A DNA stretch of 64,000 nucleotides from Trabulsiella odontotermitis (GTDB taxonomy: Bacteria; Pseudomonadota; Gammaproteobacteria; Enterobacterales; Enterobacteriaceae). Under the pieces are notes generated by a model. The model was not told where the DNA came from, did no database searches, and saw only the letters and a program-made list of their open reading frames with translations. Every line of letters begins with the position of its first letter. Position 1 is the first letter of the stretch. Below are positions 25,647-34,777 of the stretch, piece by piece. The stretch spans positions 1,798,001 to 1,862,000 of the forward strand of contig NZ_CP125781.1 in assembly GCF_030053895.1 (NCBI RefSeq), read 5' to 3'. Position numbers and translations under genes: made by a program.

Positions 25647-26405
25647 ATGAAGAATACAAAACTCGCACTGGCGCTCACGTTCGGCGCCGTCTTGCTGGCA
25701 GGGTGTAAAAACGGCGTCAACGGTGATCTGATTGCCAGCTCAGGAATGTCTGCCTACAACGCCATGACGCTGTCTGATGCGGACGTCAAATCGCTCAGCA
25801 ACAGTAGTTGCAAACAGATGGACAGCGAAAACCAACTGGCGGGCGCTTCCAGCAAATATTCAAAACGACTGAAAAAAATCGCCAAAGCGCTGGGCAGTAA
25901 CATTGATGGCACCGCGGTTAACTACAAGGTCTATCTGACCCGCGACGTCAACGCCTGGGCCATGGCTAATGGCTGCGTGCGTGTCTATTCGGGCCTGATG
26001 GATATGATGTCCGACAACGAAATCGAAGGGGTGCTGGGTCACGAACTGGGTCACGTTTCGTTGGGGCATTCCCGTAAAGCGATGCAAACAGCGTATGCCA
26101 CGCTCGCTGCCCGAGATGCAATCTCTGCCACCAGCGGCGTTGCAGCACAGCTTTCGCAATCTCAGCTGGGTGATTTAGCGGAAGGCGTGATTAATTCCGC
26201 CTTTTCCCGCAGCCAGGAATCCGATGCCGACGATTTCTCCTATGACCTGCTGAAAAAGCGCGGTATTAAGCGAGAGGGGTTAGTCAGTGCATTCGATAAA
26301 TTCGCGACCATGGATGCCGGACGCGCCAAATCCCTGATGGATTCCCACCCCACCTCTGCTGATCGTGCACAGCATATTCGCGATCGCATTGCCGAAGATA
26401 AATAA
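25647..26405 (+). CDS. ycaL: Lipoprotein M48 metalloprotease YcaL
   Basis: The ATG at 25647 gives 252 residues with a lipoprotein signal; the lipobox LLAGC puts the lipidated Cys at residue 20. The zinc protease motif HELGH is at 132-136, with a third ligand in ESDAD (E191). YcaL belongs to the BepA/LoiP family and in E. coli degrades LptD stalled on the assembly machine at the outer membrane. It is between aroA and cmk, apparently as a separate unit. A hairpin without a U tract (about 26428-26447) lies downstream. Confidence 0.95.
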   Translation: MKNTKLALALTFGAVLLAGCKNGVNGDLIASSGMSAYNAMTLSDADVKSLSNSSCKQMDSENQLAGASSKYSKRLKKIAKALGSNIDGTAVNYKVYLTRDVNAWAMANGCVRVYSGLMDMMSDNEIEGVLGHELGHVSLGHSRKAMQTAYATLAARDAISATSGVAAQLSQSQLGDLAEGVINSAFSRSQESDADDFSYDLLKKRGIKREGLVSAFDKFATMDAGRAKSLMDSHPTSADRAQHIRDRIAEDK

Positions 26406-26531
26406 AAGTAAAACTTGTCATCTTTTGGGCTGGCGCGGCGTCAGCCCACTATACTTGCTTAATTCTCATACAATTCGCTACCGGTCGTCTGCATTTTGCA
26501 CGCAGTAGTAACGGTCTGGTGCTTTGGCGAG

Positions 26532-26537
26532 TATAAT
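26532..26537 (+). promoter_or_regulatory. Candidate -10 element upstream of cmk
   Basis: A perfect TATAAT lies 42 bases before the cmk ATG. No convincing -35 is seen at 16-18 bases upstream, so this is tentative. Confidence 0.35.
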
Positions 26538-26579
26538 GCGCGGCGTTTATGTAACTATGCCTTGCTGAAGGAGAAAAAG

Positions 26580-27266
26580 ATGACGGCAATCGCCCCGGTA
26601 ATCACCATTGATGGGCCAAGCGGTGCAGGTAAAGGAACCTTGTGCAAGGCCATGGCGGAAGCATTACAGTGGCATCTGTTAGATTCAGGCGCGATATATC
26701 GCGTACTGGCATTGGCGGCATTACATCATCATGTGGATGTGGCATCAGAAGAAGCGTTAGTCCCGCTGGCGGCGCACCTGGATGTCCGGTTTGTCTCCAC
26801 TGACGGCAATCTGGAAGTGATCCTCGAAGGCGAAGACGTCAGCGGCGAAATTCGCACGCAAGAGGTGGCAAATGCCGCGTCGCAAGTGGCAGCATTTCCG
26901 CGTGTACGTGAGGCGTTGCTGCGTCGTCAGCGCGCGTTTCGCGAAGCTCCGGGTCTGATTGCTGACGGCCGGGATATGGGAACCGTCGTTTTTCCTGATG
27001 CGCCGGTGAAAATTTTCCTTGACGCCTCATCGGAAGAGCGGGCACACCGCCGTATGCTGCAGTTGCAGGAGAAGGGCTTTAGTGTTAACTTTGAGCGCCT
27101 TTTGGCAGAGATAAAGGAACGTGATGATCGTGACCGCAACCGTGCGGTGGCGCCTCTGGTTCCTGCGGCCGATGCTTTAGTGCTGGATTCCACACGATTA
27201 AGCATTGAGCAAGTGATTGAAAAAGCGTTACAATACGCGCGCCAAAAACTGGCCTCCGCCGCGTAA
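26580..27266 (+). CDS. cmk: Cytidylate kinase
   Basis: From MTAIAPVITIDGPSGAGKGT the enzyme has 228 residues, with the P-loop GPSGAGKGT at 12-20, an inserted CMP-binding domain and the RDMGTVVFPDA segment. The longest frame adds 28 codons upstream without similarity; the ATG is preceded by GGAG. It phosphorylates CMP and dCMP. It is immediately upstream of rpsA (121-base gap), a conserved pair in which rpsA is transcribed partly from promoters within and upstream of cmk. Confidence 0.97.
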   Translation: MTAIAPVITIDGPSGAGKGTLCKAMAEALQWHLLDSGAIYRVLALAALHHHVDVASEEALVPLAAHLDVRFVSTDGNLEVILEGEDVSGEIRTQEVANAASQVAAFPRVREALLRRQRAFREAPGLIADGRDMGTVVFPDAPVKIFLDASSEERAHRRMLQLQEKGFSVNFERLLAEIKERDDRDRNRAVAPLVPAADALVLDSTRLSIEQVIEKALQYARQKLASAA

Positions 27267-27387
27267 CCGGCGAGACGCCTCAGAATTCTTGCAGTACCCC
27301 CGCAGCAATGGAGTGTTAGCGGGTATGTGAAACAACCCCATCCGGCATGAAGCCAGGTGGACGTTAATATTAACCTGAAGATTAAAC

Positions 27388-29061
27388 ATGACTGAATCTT
27401 TTGCTCAACTTTTTGAAGAATCCTTAAAAGAAATCGAAACCCGCCCGGGTTCCATCGTTCGTGGCGTTGTTGTTGCTATCGATAAAGATGTCGTACTGGT
27501 TGACGCTGGTCTGAAATCTGAATCCGCCATCCCGGCAGAGCAGTTCAGAAACGCCCAGGGCGAGCTGGAAATCCAGGTCGGTGACGAAGTTGACGTTGCT
27601 CTGGATGCAGTAGAAGACGGCTTCGGTGAAACACTGCTGTCCCGTGAGAAAGCGAAACGTCACGAAGCCTGGATCACGCTGGAAAAAGCTTACGAAGACG
27701 CTGAAACTGTTACCGGTGTTATCAACGGCAAAGTTAAGGGTGGCTTCACTGTTGAGCTGAACGGTATTCGCGCGTTCCTGCCGGGCTCCCTGGTAGATGT
27801 ACGTCCGGTCCGTGATACTCTGCACCTGGAAGGCAAAGAGCTTGAATTCAAAGTGATCAAGCTGGATCAGAAACGCAACAACGTTGTTGTTTCTCGCCGT
27901 GCAGTTATCGAATCTGAAAACAGCGCAGAGCGCGATCAACTGCTGGAAAACCTGCAGGAAGGCATGGAAGTTAAAGGTATCGTTAAGAACCTCACTGACT
28001 ACGGTGCATTCGTTGATCTGGGTGGCGTTGACGGCCTGCTGCACATCACTGATATGGCCTGGAAACGCGTTAAGCATCCGAGCGAAATCGTGAACGTGGG
28101 CGACGAAATCACTGTTAAAGTGCTGAAGTTCGACCGCGAGCGTACCCGTGTTTCCCTCGGCCTGAAACAGCTGGGCGAAGATCCGTGGGTTGCTATCGCT
28201 AAGCGTTACCCGGAAGGTACCAAACTGACTGGTCGCGTGACCAACCTGACCGACTACGGCTGCTTCGTTGAAATCGAAGAAGGCGTTGAAGGCCTGGTTC
28301 ACGTTTCCGAAATGGACTGGACCAACAAAAACATCCACCCGTCCAAAGTTGTTAACGTTGGCGATGTTGTGGAAGTTATGGTTCTGGACATCGACGAAGA
28401 ACGTCGTCGTATCTCCCTGGGTCTGAAGCAGTGCAAATCTAACCCGTGGCAGCAGTTCGCGGAAACCCACAACAAGGGCGACCGTGTTGAAGGTAAAATC
28501 AAGTCTATCACTGACTTCGGTATCTTCATCGGCCTGGACGGCGGCATCGACGGCCTGGTTCACCTGTCTGACATCTCCTGGAACGTTGCAGGCGAAGAAG
28601 CAGTTCGTGAATACAAAAAAGGCGACGAAATCGCGGCAGTTGTTCTGCAGGTTGACGCAGAGCGCGAGCGTATCTCCCTGGGCGTTAAGCAACTGGCAGA
28701 AGATCCGTTCAACAACTGGGTTGCACTGAACAAGAAAGGCGCCATCGTAAACGGTAAAGTGACTGCAGTTGACGCGAAAGGCGCAACCGTAGAACTGGCC
28801 GACGGTGTTGAAGGTTACCTGCGTGCTTCTGAAGCTTCCCGTGACCGCGTTGAAGATGCGACTCTGGTTCTGAACGTGGGCGATGACGTTGAAGCTAAGT
28901 TCACCGGTGTTGACCGTAAGAACCGCGCAATCAGCCTGTCTGTCCGTGCGAAAGACGAAGCTGACGAGAAAGATGCCATCGCTTCTGTTAACAACAAACA
29001 GGAAGAAGGCAACTTCTCTAACGCAATGGCTGAAGCTTTCAAAGCAGCTAAAGGCGAGTAA
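27388..29061 (+). CDS. rpsA: 30S ribosomal protein S1
   Basis: The protein has 557 residues and six S1/OB repeats. The first two bind the ribosome and the last four bind mRNA; repeats 3-6 show the GxVxxxTDYGxFV pattern and D-DxERxRxSLGLKQ ends. S1 brings mRNAs with weak Shine-Dalgarno sequences to the 30S subunit. Codon use is highly biased, as for ribosomal proteins. It is downstream of cmk and upstream of ihfB. The 121-base leader has no strong Shine-Dalgarno (only a GAAGA-like stretch), consistent with known autoregulation by S1 of its own translation. Confidence 0.99.
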   Translation: MTESFAQLFEESLKEIETRPGSIVRGVVVAIDKDVVLVDAGLKSESAIPAEQFRNAQGELEIQVGDEVDVALDAVEDGFGETLLSREKAKRHEAWITLEKAYEDAETVTGVINGKVKGGFTVELNGIRAFLPGSLVDVRPVRDTLHLEGKELEFKVIKLDQKRNNVVVSRRAVIESENSAERDQLLENLQEGMEVKGIVKNLTDYGAFVDLGGVDGLLHITDMAWKRVKHPSEIVNVGDEITVKVLKFDRERTRVSLGLKQLGEDPWVAIAKRYPEGTKLTGRVTNLTDYGCFVEIEEGVEGLVHVSEMDWTNKNIHPSKVVNVGDVVEVMVLDIDEERRRISLGLKQCKSNPWQQFAETHNKGDRVEGKIKSITDFGIFIGLDGGIDGLVHLSDISWNVAGEEAVREYKKGDEIAAVVLQVDAERERISLGVKQLAEDPFNNWVALNKKGAIVNGKVTAVDAKGATVELADGVEGYLRASEASRDRVEDATLVLNVGDDVEAKFTGVDRKNRAISLSVRAKDEADEKDAIASVNNKQEEGNFSNAMAEAFKAAKGE

Positions 29062-29109
29062 GTTACTCTGAAACTTCGGGCGTAACCGCCTGAAGTCTAA
29101 TGAGTAGAC

Positions 29110-29138
29110 TTGACAGATTGCAGGTTTCGTCCTGTAAT
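29110..29138 (+). promoter_or_regulatory. Sigma-70 promoter for ihfB
   Basis: A perfect TTGACA (29110-29115) and TGTAAT (29133-29138) are separated by exactly 17 bases, 76 bases upstream of the ihfB ATG and downstream of rpsA. It agrees with independent transcription of ihfB in E. coli. Confidence 0.7.
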
Positions 29139-29146
29139 CAACAACA

Positions 29147-29172
29147 AAGGGCGGCTACGGCCGCCCTTGTTT
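29147..29172 (+). terminator. Hairpin between rpsA and ihfB (terminator-like)
   Basis: AAGGGCGGC / GCCGCCCTT (29147-29168, short loop) with a poor U tract (TGTTTAA) lies downstream of the ihfB promoter. It probably terminates part of the rpsA transcription, and it would also be in the ihfB leader. Confidence 0.6.
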
Positions 29173-29213
29173 AAGCTGATAGCCAACTTTCCTGAAAGGA
29201 AACCGGAGGAATC

Positions 29214-29501
29214 ATGACCAAGTCAGAGCTTATTGAAAGACTTGCAAGCCAGCAATCTCACATCCCTGCGAAAGCGGTTGAAGATGCTGTGAAAGAGATG
29301 CTGGAACACATGGCTACGACCCTGGCCCAGGGCGAGCGCATTGAAATCCGCGGTTTTGGCAGCTTCTCTTTGCACTATCGTGCACCACGCACCGGGCGTA
29401 ACCCTAAAACAGGTGATAAAGTGGATCTGGAAGGTAAATACGTTCCGCACTTTAAACCGGGTAAAGAATTACGCGACCGCGCCAATATTTACGGCAGCTG
29501 A
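29214..29501 (+). CDS. ihfB: Integration host factor subunit beta
   Basis: This 95-residue DNABII protein (E. coli 94; one extra C-terminal Ser) has the beta-arm signature GFGSFSLHYRAPRTGRNPKTG with the Pro that intercalates DNA. With IhfA it bends DNA at specific sites for recombination, replication and transcription, including the pfl promoters in this window. A GGAGG ribosome site precedes the ATG. It has its own promoter and terminator. Confidence 0.99.
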   Translation: MTKSELIERLASQQSHIPAKAVEDAVKEMLEHMATTLAQGERIEIRGFGSFSLHYRAPRTGRNPKTGDKVDLEGKYVPHFKPGKELRDRANIYGS

Positions 29502-29522
29502 GTTAAGTATTAACCCGGCTGG

Positions 29523-29549
29523 AAAAAAGCACCTTAGGGTGCTTTTTTT
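29523..29549 (+). terminator. Intrinsic terminator of ihfB
   Basis: GCACC / GGTGC extends through A6/T7 runs into a longer stem; it starts 21 bases after the ihfB stop. Confidence 0.9.
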
Positions 29550-29707
29550 ATTGCCTGCTTTCGGCGCGCTGGAATCCTCCTCGCAAAATCGCTGCGGTGT
29601 TAGTGCAACGCCATCCTCTCCTTACAGCGCTCACCGCATTGCCGAAAATCACATCCTGACAGCCATTCCCGTTCTGCGTCACACTCGTGAAAAACAGAGG
29701 GGTGTTG

Positions 29708-31972
29708 ATGCGTTTACCACAAGTCGCCTGGTGTGTCGTTCTCGGGATCTTCCCGCTGGTTTGGTTGCCCTGGTTACCAGATTTACTGCTGATAAAGGGC
29801 ATTATTGTGCTGGCGGTTTTGCTGCTCTTTATTCGCACGCCTGGGGTAAGGGTTATCGCGTTGACGCTATTGTTCTTCTGTTGGGGGTGTCTTGCAGCGC
29901 ACCAGACGTTGTGGCCGGTTGATCTCCTGACGGGGAAAAATCAACAGGCAGACATCGTCATCACTGCCACCGACGGGCAAACCACGCATCAGGGGAAGAT
30001 AATTCGCCTGAACGGTAAGCGGCAATTTCCCGCTATCGCGGTTTCGCTCTATGGCAACTATCTGCCGCAACCCGCCTGTGCCGGGCAACGCTGGAACATG
30101 ACAATCCGCATGCGGCCCATCCACGGACAGCTCAATGAAGGTGGGTTCGACAGCCAACGTACGGCGCTTGCCCGGCATATGGCAATCTCAGGCCGATTCC
30201 TGTCGGCGACGGCGCTGAGCACCTCATGCAGCTGGCGCGCACGCTATCTGGCATCGCTGACGGCAAGCCTTGCGGATCTTCCGTGGCAGCCTGTTATTCT
30301 GGCGCTCGGCGCTGGTGAGCGGATGGCGCTTCCGGTAGAGGTGAAACGCCTGCTGCAACAAACCGGCACATCACACCTGATGGCCATTTCCGGCTTACAT
30401 ATCGCGTTGGTGGCCTCGCTGGGCTGGCTGCTGGTTCGCGCCCTGCAGTTTTTTCTGCCATGCCGCTACATCAACTGGCGAGCACCGTTACTGGCGGGCT
30501 TCGGCTGCGCGCTCTGTTATGCGCTGTTTACCGGGTTACAACCGCCCGCGCTACGCACTATCGCCGCACTGGCTGTCCTCTACAGTTTACGACTCCGCGG
30601 ACGACACTGGTCACCGTGCTCGGTCTGGATTTGCTGTGTTGGCGCGATACTCTTTACCGATCCGTTGGCGGTCCTCTCCCAGAGTTTGTGGCTGTCTGCT
30701 TTCGCGGTCGCCACGCTTATCTTCTGGTATCAGTGGATGCCTTTTCCCGCCCTGACGTTACCGCCATGGAGCCGGTGGCTGGCGGGTCTGTTGCATCTGC
30801 AACTGGGGTTAATGCTGCTGTTGATGCCGTTGCAGGTGGTGCTGTTTCATGGCATCAGCTTAAGCTCGATGGTGGCGAATCTGGTGGCGGTGCCTGTCGT
30901 TACTTTTGCGGTTGTGCCATTGATTCTTGCCGGTATGTTGCTGCACCTTATCGGGCCCGTCGTTGCCGAAACCGGCATAGGGTTACTGACTGATCGCCTG
31001 CTGGCGCTGTTGTTCGGTTTTCTTGCCCGTTTGCCCGATGGCTGGCTGGATCTTGATGCAAGGTGGTTGCCCGCCACAATGTTACCGTGGCTCGCTCTGA
31101 TCGCCTGGAAACTGCGTGGCTGGAAATCTGCGCCAGCGCTGTGTCTGGTCGCGATTGTCGTGCTGACGTTTCCACTCTGGTCACAGAAAAAAACGGATGA
31201 ATGGCGCGTGACGATGCTGGACGTCGGACAAGGGCTGGCGGTGGTTATCGATCGTCATGATAAAGCTATTCTGTATGACACCGGGCTGGCGTGGCCGGGC
31301 GGTGACAGCGGGCAACAACTCATTATTCCCTGGCTCCGCTGGCATCATCTGCAGCCGGAAGGGATTATCCTCAGTCACGAGCATCTCGATCATCGCGGCG
31401 GGCTGGACTCGCTCACCCGGGCCTGGCCGCAGGCGTGGATCCGCAGTCCGCTGGGGTGGGGCGGTCATCAGTCCTGTTTTCGTGGCGATCACTGGCAATG
31501 GGAAGGGCTGACGTTCCGTGTGCTATGGCCGCTAGCGGGAACACAAACGCAGGGGAACAATCGCTCCTGTGTCGTTCGGGTGGACGACGGCAAATTCAGT
31601 GTTTTATTGACCGGAGATATTGAATTATCAGCCGAATTTTCCATGCTCAGCCATTACTGGCAACATCTTACGTCTACACTTATTCAGGTGCCTCATCATG
31701 GCAGCAGCACCTCTTCTGGCGTGGCGCTGTTGCAGCGAGTCGGCGGGCAGGCGGCGCTGGCATCGGCCTCCCGCTATAACGCCTGGCGATTACCGTCGGA
31801 AAAAATAGTGAAACGCTACCGCCAGCAGGGTTATCAATGGTTCGATACGCCTCATCAGGGGCAACTTTCCGTGCTGTTTCAGCGCGACAACTGGCAAATC
31901 CGTAGCTTACGAGATCAAATTTTACCTCGCTGGTATCATCAGTGGTTTGGCGTGTCTCGTGATAACGGGTAG
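29708..31972 (+). CDS. ycaI: ComEC/Rec2-family membrane protein YcaI
   Basis: I choose the ATG of MRLPQVAWCVVLG, preceded by GAGGGG five bases upstream, giving 754 residues as in E. coli; the longest frame adds seven codons. Several N-terminal helices are followed by a DUF4131-like OB domain, the Competence domain (about 200-470, many membrane segments, including TSHLMAISGLHIA), and a C-terminal metallo-beta-lactamase domain with HEHLDH at 557-562. In competent bacteria ComEC is the inner-membrane DNA channel. In E. coli-like species no classical competence is known. It lies upstream of msbA. Confidence 0.93.
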   Translation: MRLPQVAWCVVLGIFPLVWLPWLPDLLLIKGIIVLAVLLLFIRTPGVRVIALTLLFFCWGCLAAHQTLWPVDLLTGKNQQADIVITATDGQTTHQGKIIRLNGKRQFPAIAVSLYGNYLPQPACAGQRWNMTIRMRPIHGQLNEGGFDSQRTALARHMAISGRFLSATALSTSCSWRARYLASLTASLADLPWQPVILALGAGERMALPVEVKRLLQQTGTSHLMAISGLHIALVASLGWLLVRALQFFLPCRYINWRAPLLAGFGCALCYALFTGLQPPALRTIAALAVLYSLRLRGRHWSPCSVWICCVGAILFTDPLAVLSQSLWLSAFAVATLIFWYQWMPFPALTLPPWSRWLAGLLHLQLGLMLLLMPLQVVLFHGISLSSMVANLVAVPVVTFAVVPLILAGMLLHLIGPVVAETGIGLLTDRLLALLFGFLARLPDGWLDLDARWLPATMLPWLALIAWKLRGWKSAPALCLVAIVVLTFPLWSQKKTDEWRVTMLDVGQGLAVVIDRHDKAILYDTGLAWPGGDSGQQLIIPWLRWHHLQPEGIILSHEHLDHRGGLDSLTRAWPQAWIRSPLGWGGHQSCFRGDHWQWEGLTFRVLWPLAGTQTQGNNRSCVVRVDDGKFSVLLTGDIELSAEFSMLSHYWQHLTSTLIQVPHHGSSTSSGVALLQRVGGQAALASASRYNAWRLPSEKIVKRYRQQGYQWFDTPHQGQLSVLFQRDNWQIRSLRDQILPRWYHQWFGVSRDNG

Positions 31973-32008
31973 AATATGCGGCTATTTCAACATAAGCTGG
32001 TTTTTTGA

Positions 32009-33757
32009 ATGCAGAACGACAAAGATCTCTCCACGTGGCAGACCTTCCGCCGACTCTGGCCAATGATTGCGCCATTTAAAGCAGGGCTGATCGTGGCGGG
32101 TGTTGCGTTAGTCCTCAACGCAGCCAGCGATACCTTCATGCTATCGCTTCTTAAACCGTTACTGGATGATGGTTTTGGTAAAACGGATCGCTCAGTGCTG
32201 CTGTGGATGCCACTGGTCGTGATCGGGCTGATGATCCTTCGTGGCATAACCAGCTATATCTCAAGCTACTGCATCTCATGGGTATCGGGAAAAGTGGTGA
32301 TGACCATGCGTCGGCGACTTTTCAGCCACATGATGGGCATGCCAGTGTCGTTTTTCGACAAGCAATCCACCGGGACACTGCTGTCACGCATCACTTATGA
32401 CTCTGAGCAGGTGGCGTCGTCGTCTTCCAGCGCGCTGATTACCGTCGTGCGCGAAGGCGCGTCGATCATCGGCCTGTTCGCGATGATGTTCTGGTACAGC
32501 TGGCAGTTGTCAGTGATCCTCATCGTGCTGGCGCCGATTGTGTCTATCGCCATTCGCGTCGTATCGAAGCGTTTTCGTAACATCAGCAAAAACATGCAGA
32601 ATACGATGGGTCAGGTAACGACCAGCGCAGAACAGATGCTGAAAGGGCACAAAGAAGTGTTGATGTTTGGCGGCCAGGCTGTCGAAACCAAACGCTTCGA
32701 TAAGGTCAGCAATAAAATGCGTCTGCAGGGGATGAAAATGGTCTCTGCATCCTCAATTTCCGACCCGATCATTCAGCTCATCGCCTCGCTGGCGCTGGCG
32801 TTCGTGCTGTATGCCGCGAGCTTCCCGAGCGTCATGGAAACCCTGACCGCCGGTACTATTACTGTCGTGTTCTCGTCGATGATTGCTCTGATGCGCCCGC
32901 TGAAGTCGCTGACTAACGTCAACGCACAGTTCCAGCGCGGGATGGCCGCCTGCCAGACGCTGTTTGCCATTCTCGACAGTGAGCAGGAAAAAGATGAAGG
33001 TACCCGTGTAATTGAGCGTGCTGAGGGGAATGTGGAGTTCCGCAATGTCTCCTTTACCTACCCGGGCCGTGAAACAGCTGCGCTGCGCGACATCAACCTG
33101 AACATTCCGCAAGGAAAAACCGTGGCTCTGGTCGGGCGTTCGGGGTCAGGGAAATCAACCATTGCCAGCCTTATCACCCGTTTTTACGATATTGATGAAG
33201 GCCAAATCCTGCTCGACGGACATGATCTGCGCGAATACAAACTGACCTCTCTGCGTGATCAGGTCGCGCTGGTTTCTCAGAATGTGCATCTGTTTAACGA
33301 TACGGTCGCCAACAACATCGCCTACGCCCGTACTGAAGAGTACAGCCGTGAGCAGATCGAACAGGCCGCGCGCATGGCGTACGCCATGGACTTTATCAAT
33401 AAGATGGAGAACGGTCTCGACACCATCATCGGTGAAAACGGCGTGATGCTCTCCGGTGGTCAGCGCCAACGTATCGCTATCGCCCGAGCATTGCTGCGTG
33501 ACAGCCCGATCCTGATACTCGATGAAGCCACCTCCGCGCTGGATACCGAATCGGAACGCGCGATTCAGGCGGCGCTGGATGAACTGCAGAAAAACCGCAC
33601 TTCACTGGTTATCGCGCACCGTCTCTCCACCATTGAACAGGCTGATGAAATCGTGGTGGTGGAAGACGGCCGCATCGTCGAGCGCGGCAGTCATGCCGAT
33701 CTGCTGGCCCACCGTGGCGTTTACGCCCAACTGCATAAGATGCAATTCGGCGAATGA
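32009..33757 (+). CDS. msbA: Lipid A export ATP-binding/permease protein MsbA
   Basis: At 582 residues this is identical in length to E. coli MsbA. It is a homodimeric type IV exporter: six membrane helices (residues 20-310), then the ATPase with Walker A GRSGSGKS (376-383), the LSGGQRQR signature, and ILDEATSALD. It flips core-lipid A across the inner membrane. Its stop overlaps the lpxK start by four bases (ATGA at 33754-33757), giving tight translational coupling of two essential lipid A genes. It begins 36 bases after ycaI. Confidence 0.99.
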   Translation: MQNDKDLSTWQTFRRLWPMIAPFKAGLIVAGVALVLNAASDTFMLSLLKPLLDDGFGKTDRSVLLWMPLVVIGLMILRGITSYISSYCISWVSGKVVMTMRRRLFSHMMGMPVSFFDKQSTGTLLSRITYDSEQVASSSSSALITVVREGASIIGLFAMMFWYSWQLSVILIVLAPIVSIAIRVVSKRFRNISKNMQNTMGQVTTSAEQMLKGHKEVLMFGGQAVETKRFDKVSNKMRLQGMKMVSASSISDPIIQLIASLALAFVLYAASFPSVMETLTAGTITVVFSSMIALMRPLKSLTNVNAQFQRGMAACQTLFAILDSEQEKDEGTRVIERAEGNVEFRNVSFTYPGRETAALRDINLNIPQGKTVALVGRSGSGKSTIASLITRFYDIDEGQILLDGHDLREYKLTSLRDQVALVSQNVHLFNDTVANNIAYARTEEYSREQIEQAARMAYAMDFINKMENGLDTIIGENGVMLSGGQRQRIAIARALLRDSPILILDEATSALDTESERAIQAALDELQKNRTSLVIAHRLSTIEQADEIVVVEDGRIVERGSHADLLAHRGVYAQLHKMQFGE

Positions 33758-34737
33758 TTTCACGCATCTGGTCCGGCGAATCTCCGCTCTGGCGGCTGCT
33801 GTTACCGCTCTCCTGGCTCTACGGCCTGGTGAGCGGGCTCATTCGTCTGAGCTATCGTCTGGGGCTGAAATCGTCCTGGCGTGCGCCGGTACCGGTGGCC
33901 ATTGTCGGAAACCTGACTGCAGGCGGCAACGGTAAAACGCCGGTAGTCATCTGGCTGGTCGAGCAGCTCAGCCAGCGCGGCATTCGTGTTGGCGTGGTGT
34001 CGCGCGGTTATGGCGGCAAAGCGGCCCGCTATCCATTACTCCTTTCTGAAAACACCACCACCGCGGAAGCAGGCGATGAACCGGTGTTGATTTTCCAGCG
34101 CACCGGCGTGCCGGTAGCGGTTTCCCCGGTGCGACGTGATGCGGTCAGCGCACTACTGGAAAAGCACGATCTACAGCTCATCATCACCGACGACGGGTTA
34201 CAGCACTACCGTCTGGCGCGTGATATGGAAATCGTGGTCATCGATGGCGTTCGCCGCTTCGGCAACGGCTGGTGGTTACCTGCGGGCCCAATGCGCGAAC
34301 GCGCTTCACGACTGAAAACCGTTGATGCGGTGATCACCAACGGCGGCGTGGCCCGTGCTGGCGAAATCGCGATGCAACTGCGACCGGGGAATGCGATTAA
34401 CCTGATGACCGGTGAGCAACGCGATCCTCGCGAACTGGCGCAGGTCGTCGCGATGGCGGGTATCGGCCATCCGCCACGCTTTTTTGCCACCCTCGAAAGC
34501 TGCGGTGTGCAACCGATCAAAACGGTGGCGCTGGCCGATCATCAGGCGCTTGTCGCCTCTGAAGTGGATGCGCTGCTGGAACCTGGGCAAACACTGATCA
34601 TGACGGAAAAAGATGCCGTCAAATGCCGTGCATTTGCCAGAGAAAACTGGTGGTATCTGCCGGTCGACGCCTGTCTGGAGGACGACCGTGCCCAGCTATT
34701 GCTTCAGGCGCTGGTGGCGCTGACGCAACGACAGTAA
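33754..34737 (+). CDS. lpxK: Tetraacyldisaccharide 4'-kinase
   Basis: This 327-residue protein has an N-terminal membrane-associated helix (LLLPLSWLYGLVSGLIRL) and the P-loop GNLTAGGNGKT (52-62), followed by the RGYGGK segment. LpxK phosphorylates the 4' position of lipid A disaccharide on the inner-membrane inner face. It overlaps msbA by four bases. The downstream gap to ycaQ is 40 bases. Confidence 0.98.
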   Translation: MISRIWSGESPLWRLLLPLSWLYGLVSGLIRLSYRLGLKSSWRAPVPVAIVGNLTAGGNGKTPVVIWLVEQLSQRGIRVGVVSRGYGGKAARYPLLLSENTTTAEAGDEPVLIFQRTGVPVAVSPVRRDAVSALLEKHDLQLIITDDGLQHYRLARDMEIVVIDGVRRFGNGWWLPAGPMRERASRLKTVDAVITNGGVARAGEIAMQLRPGNAINLMTGEQRDPRELAQVVAMAGIGHPPRFFATLESCGVQPIKTVALADHQALVASEVDALLEPGQTLIMTEKDAVKCRAFARENWWYLPVDACLEDDRAQLLLQALVALTQRQ

Positions 34738-34777
34738 TATAGCCGCACATCGTCTGCGGCCCTGATGAGGGACTGCT

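Noticed and set aside
26428..26447. Hairpin after ycaL as a terminator
   Set aside because: GGGCTG / CAGCCC can pair, but no U tract follows; kept only as a remark under ycaL.
27424..28692. 422-codon open frame antisense to rpsA
   Set aside because: Antisense frames stay open by chance in highly biased genes; S1 repeats on the plus strand explain the sequence.
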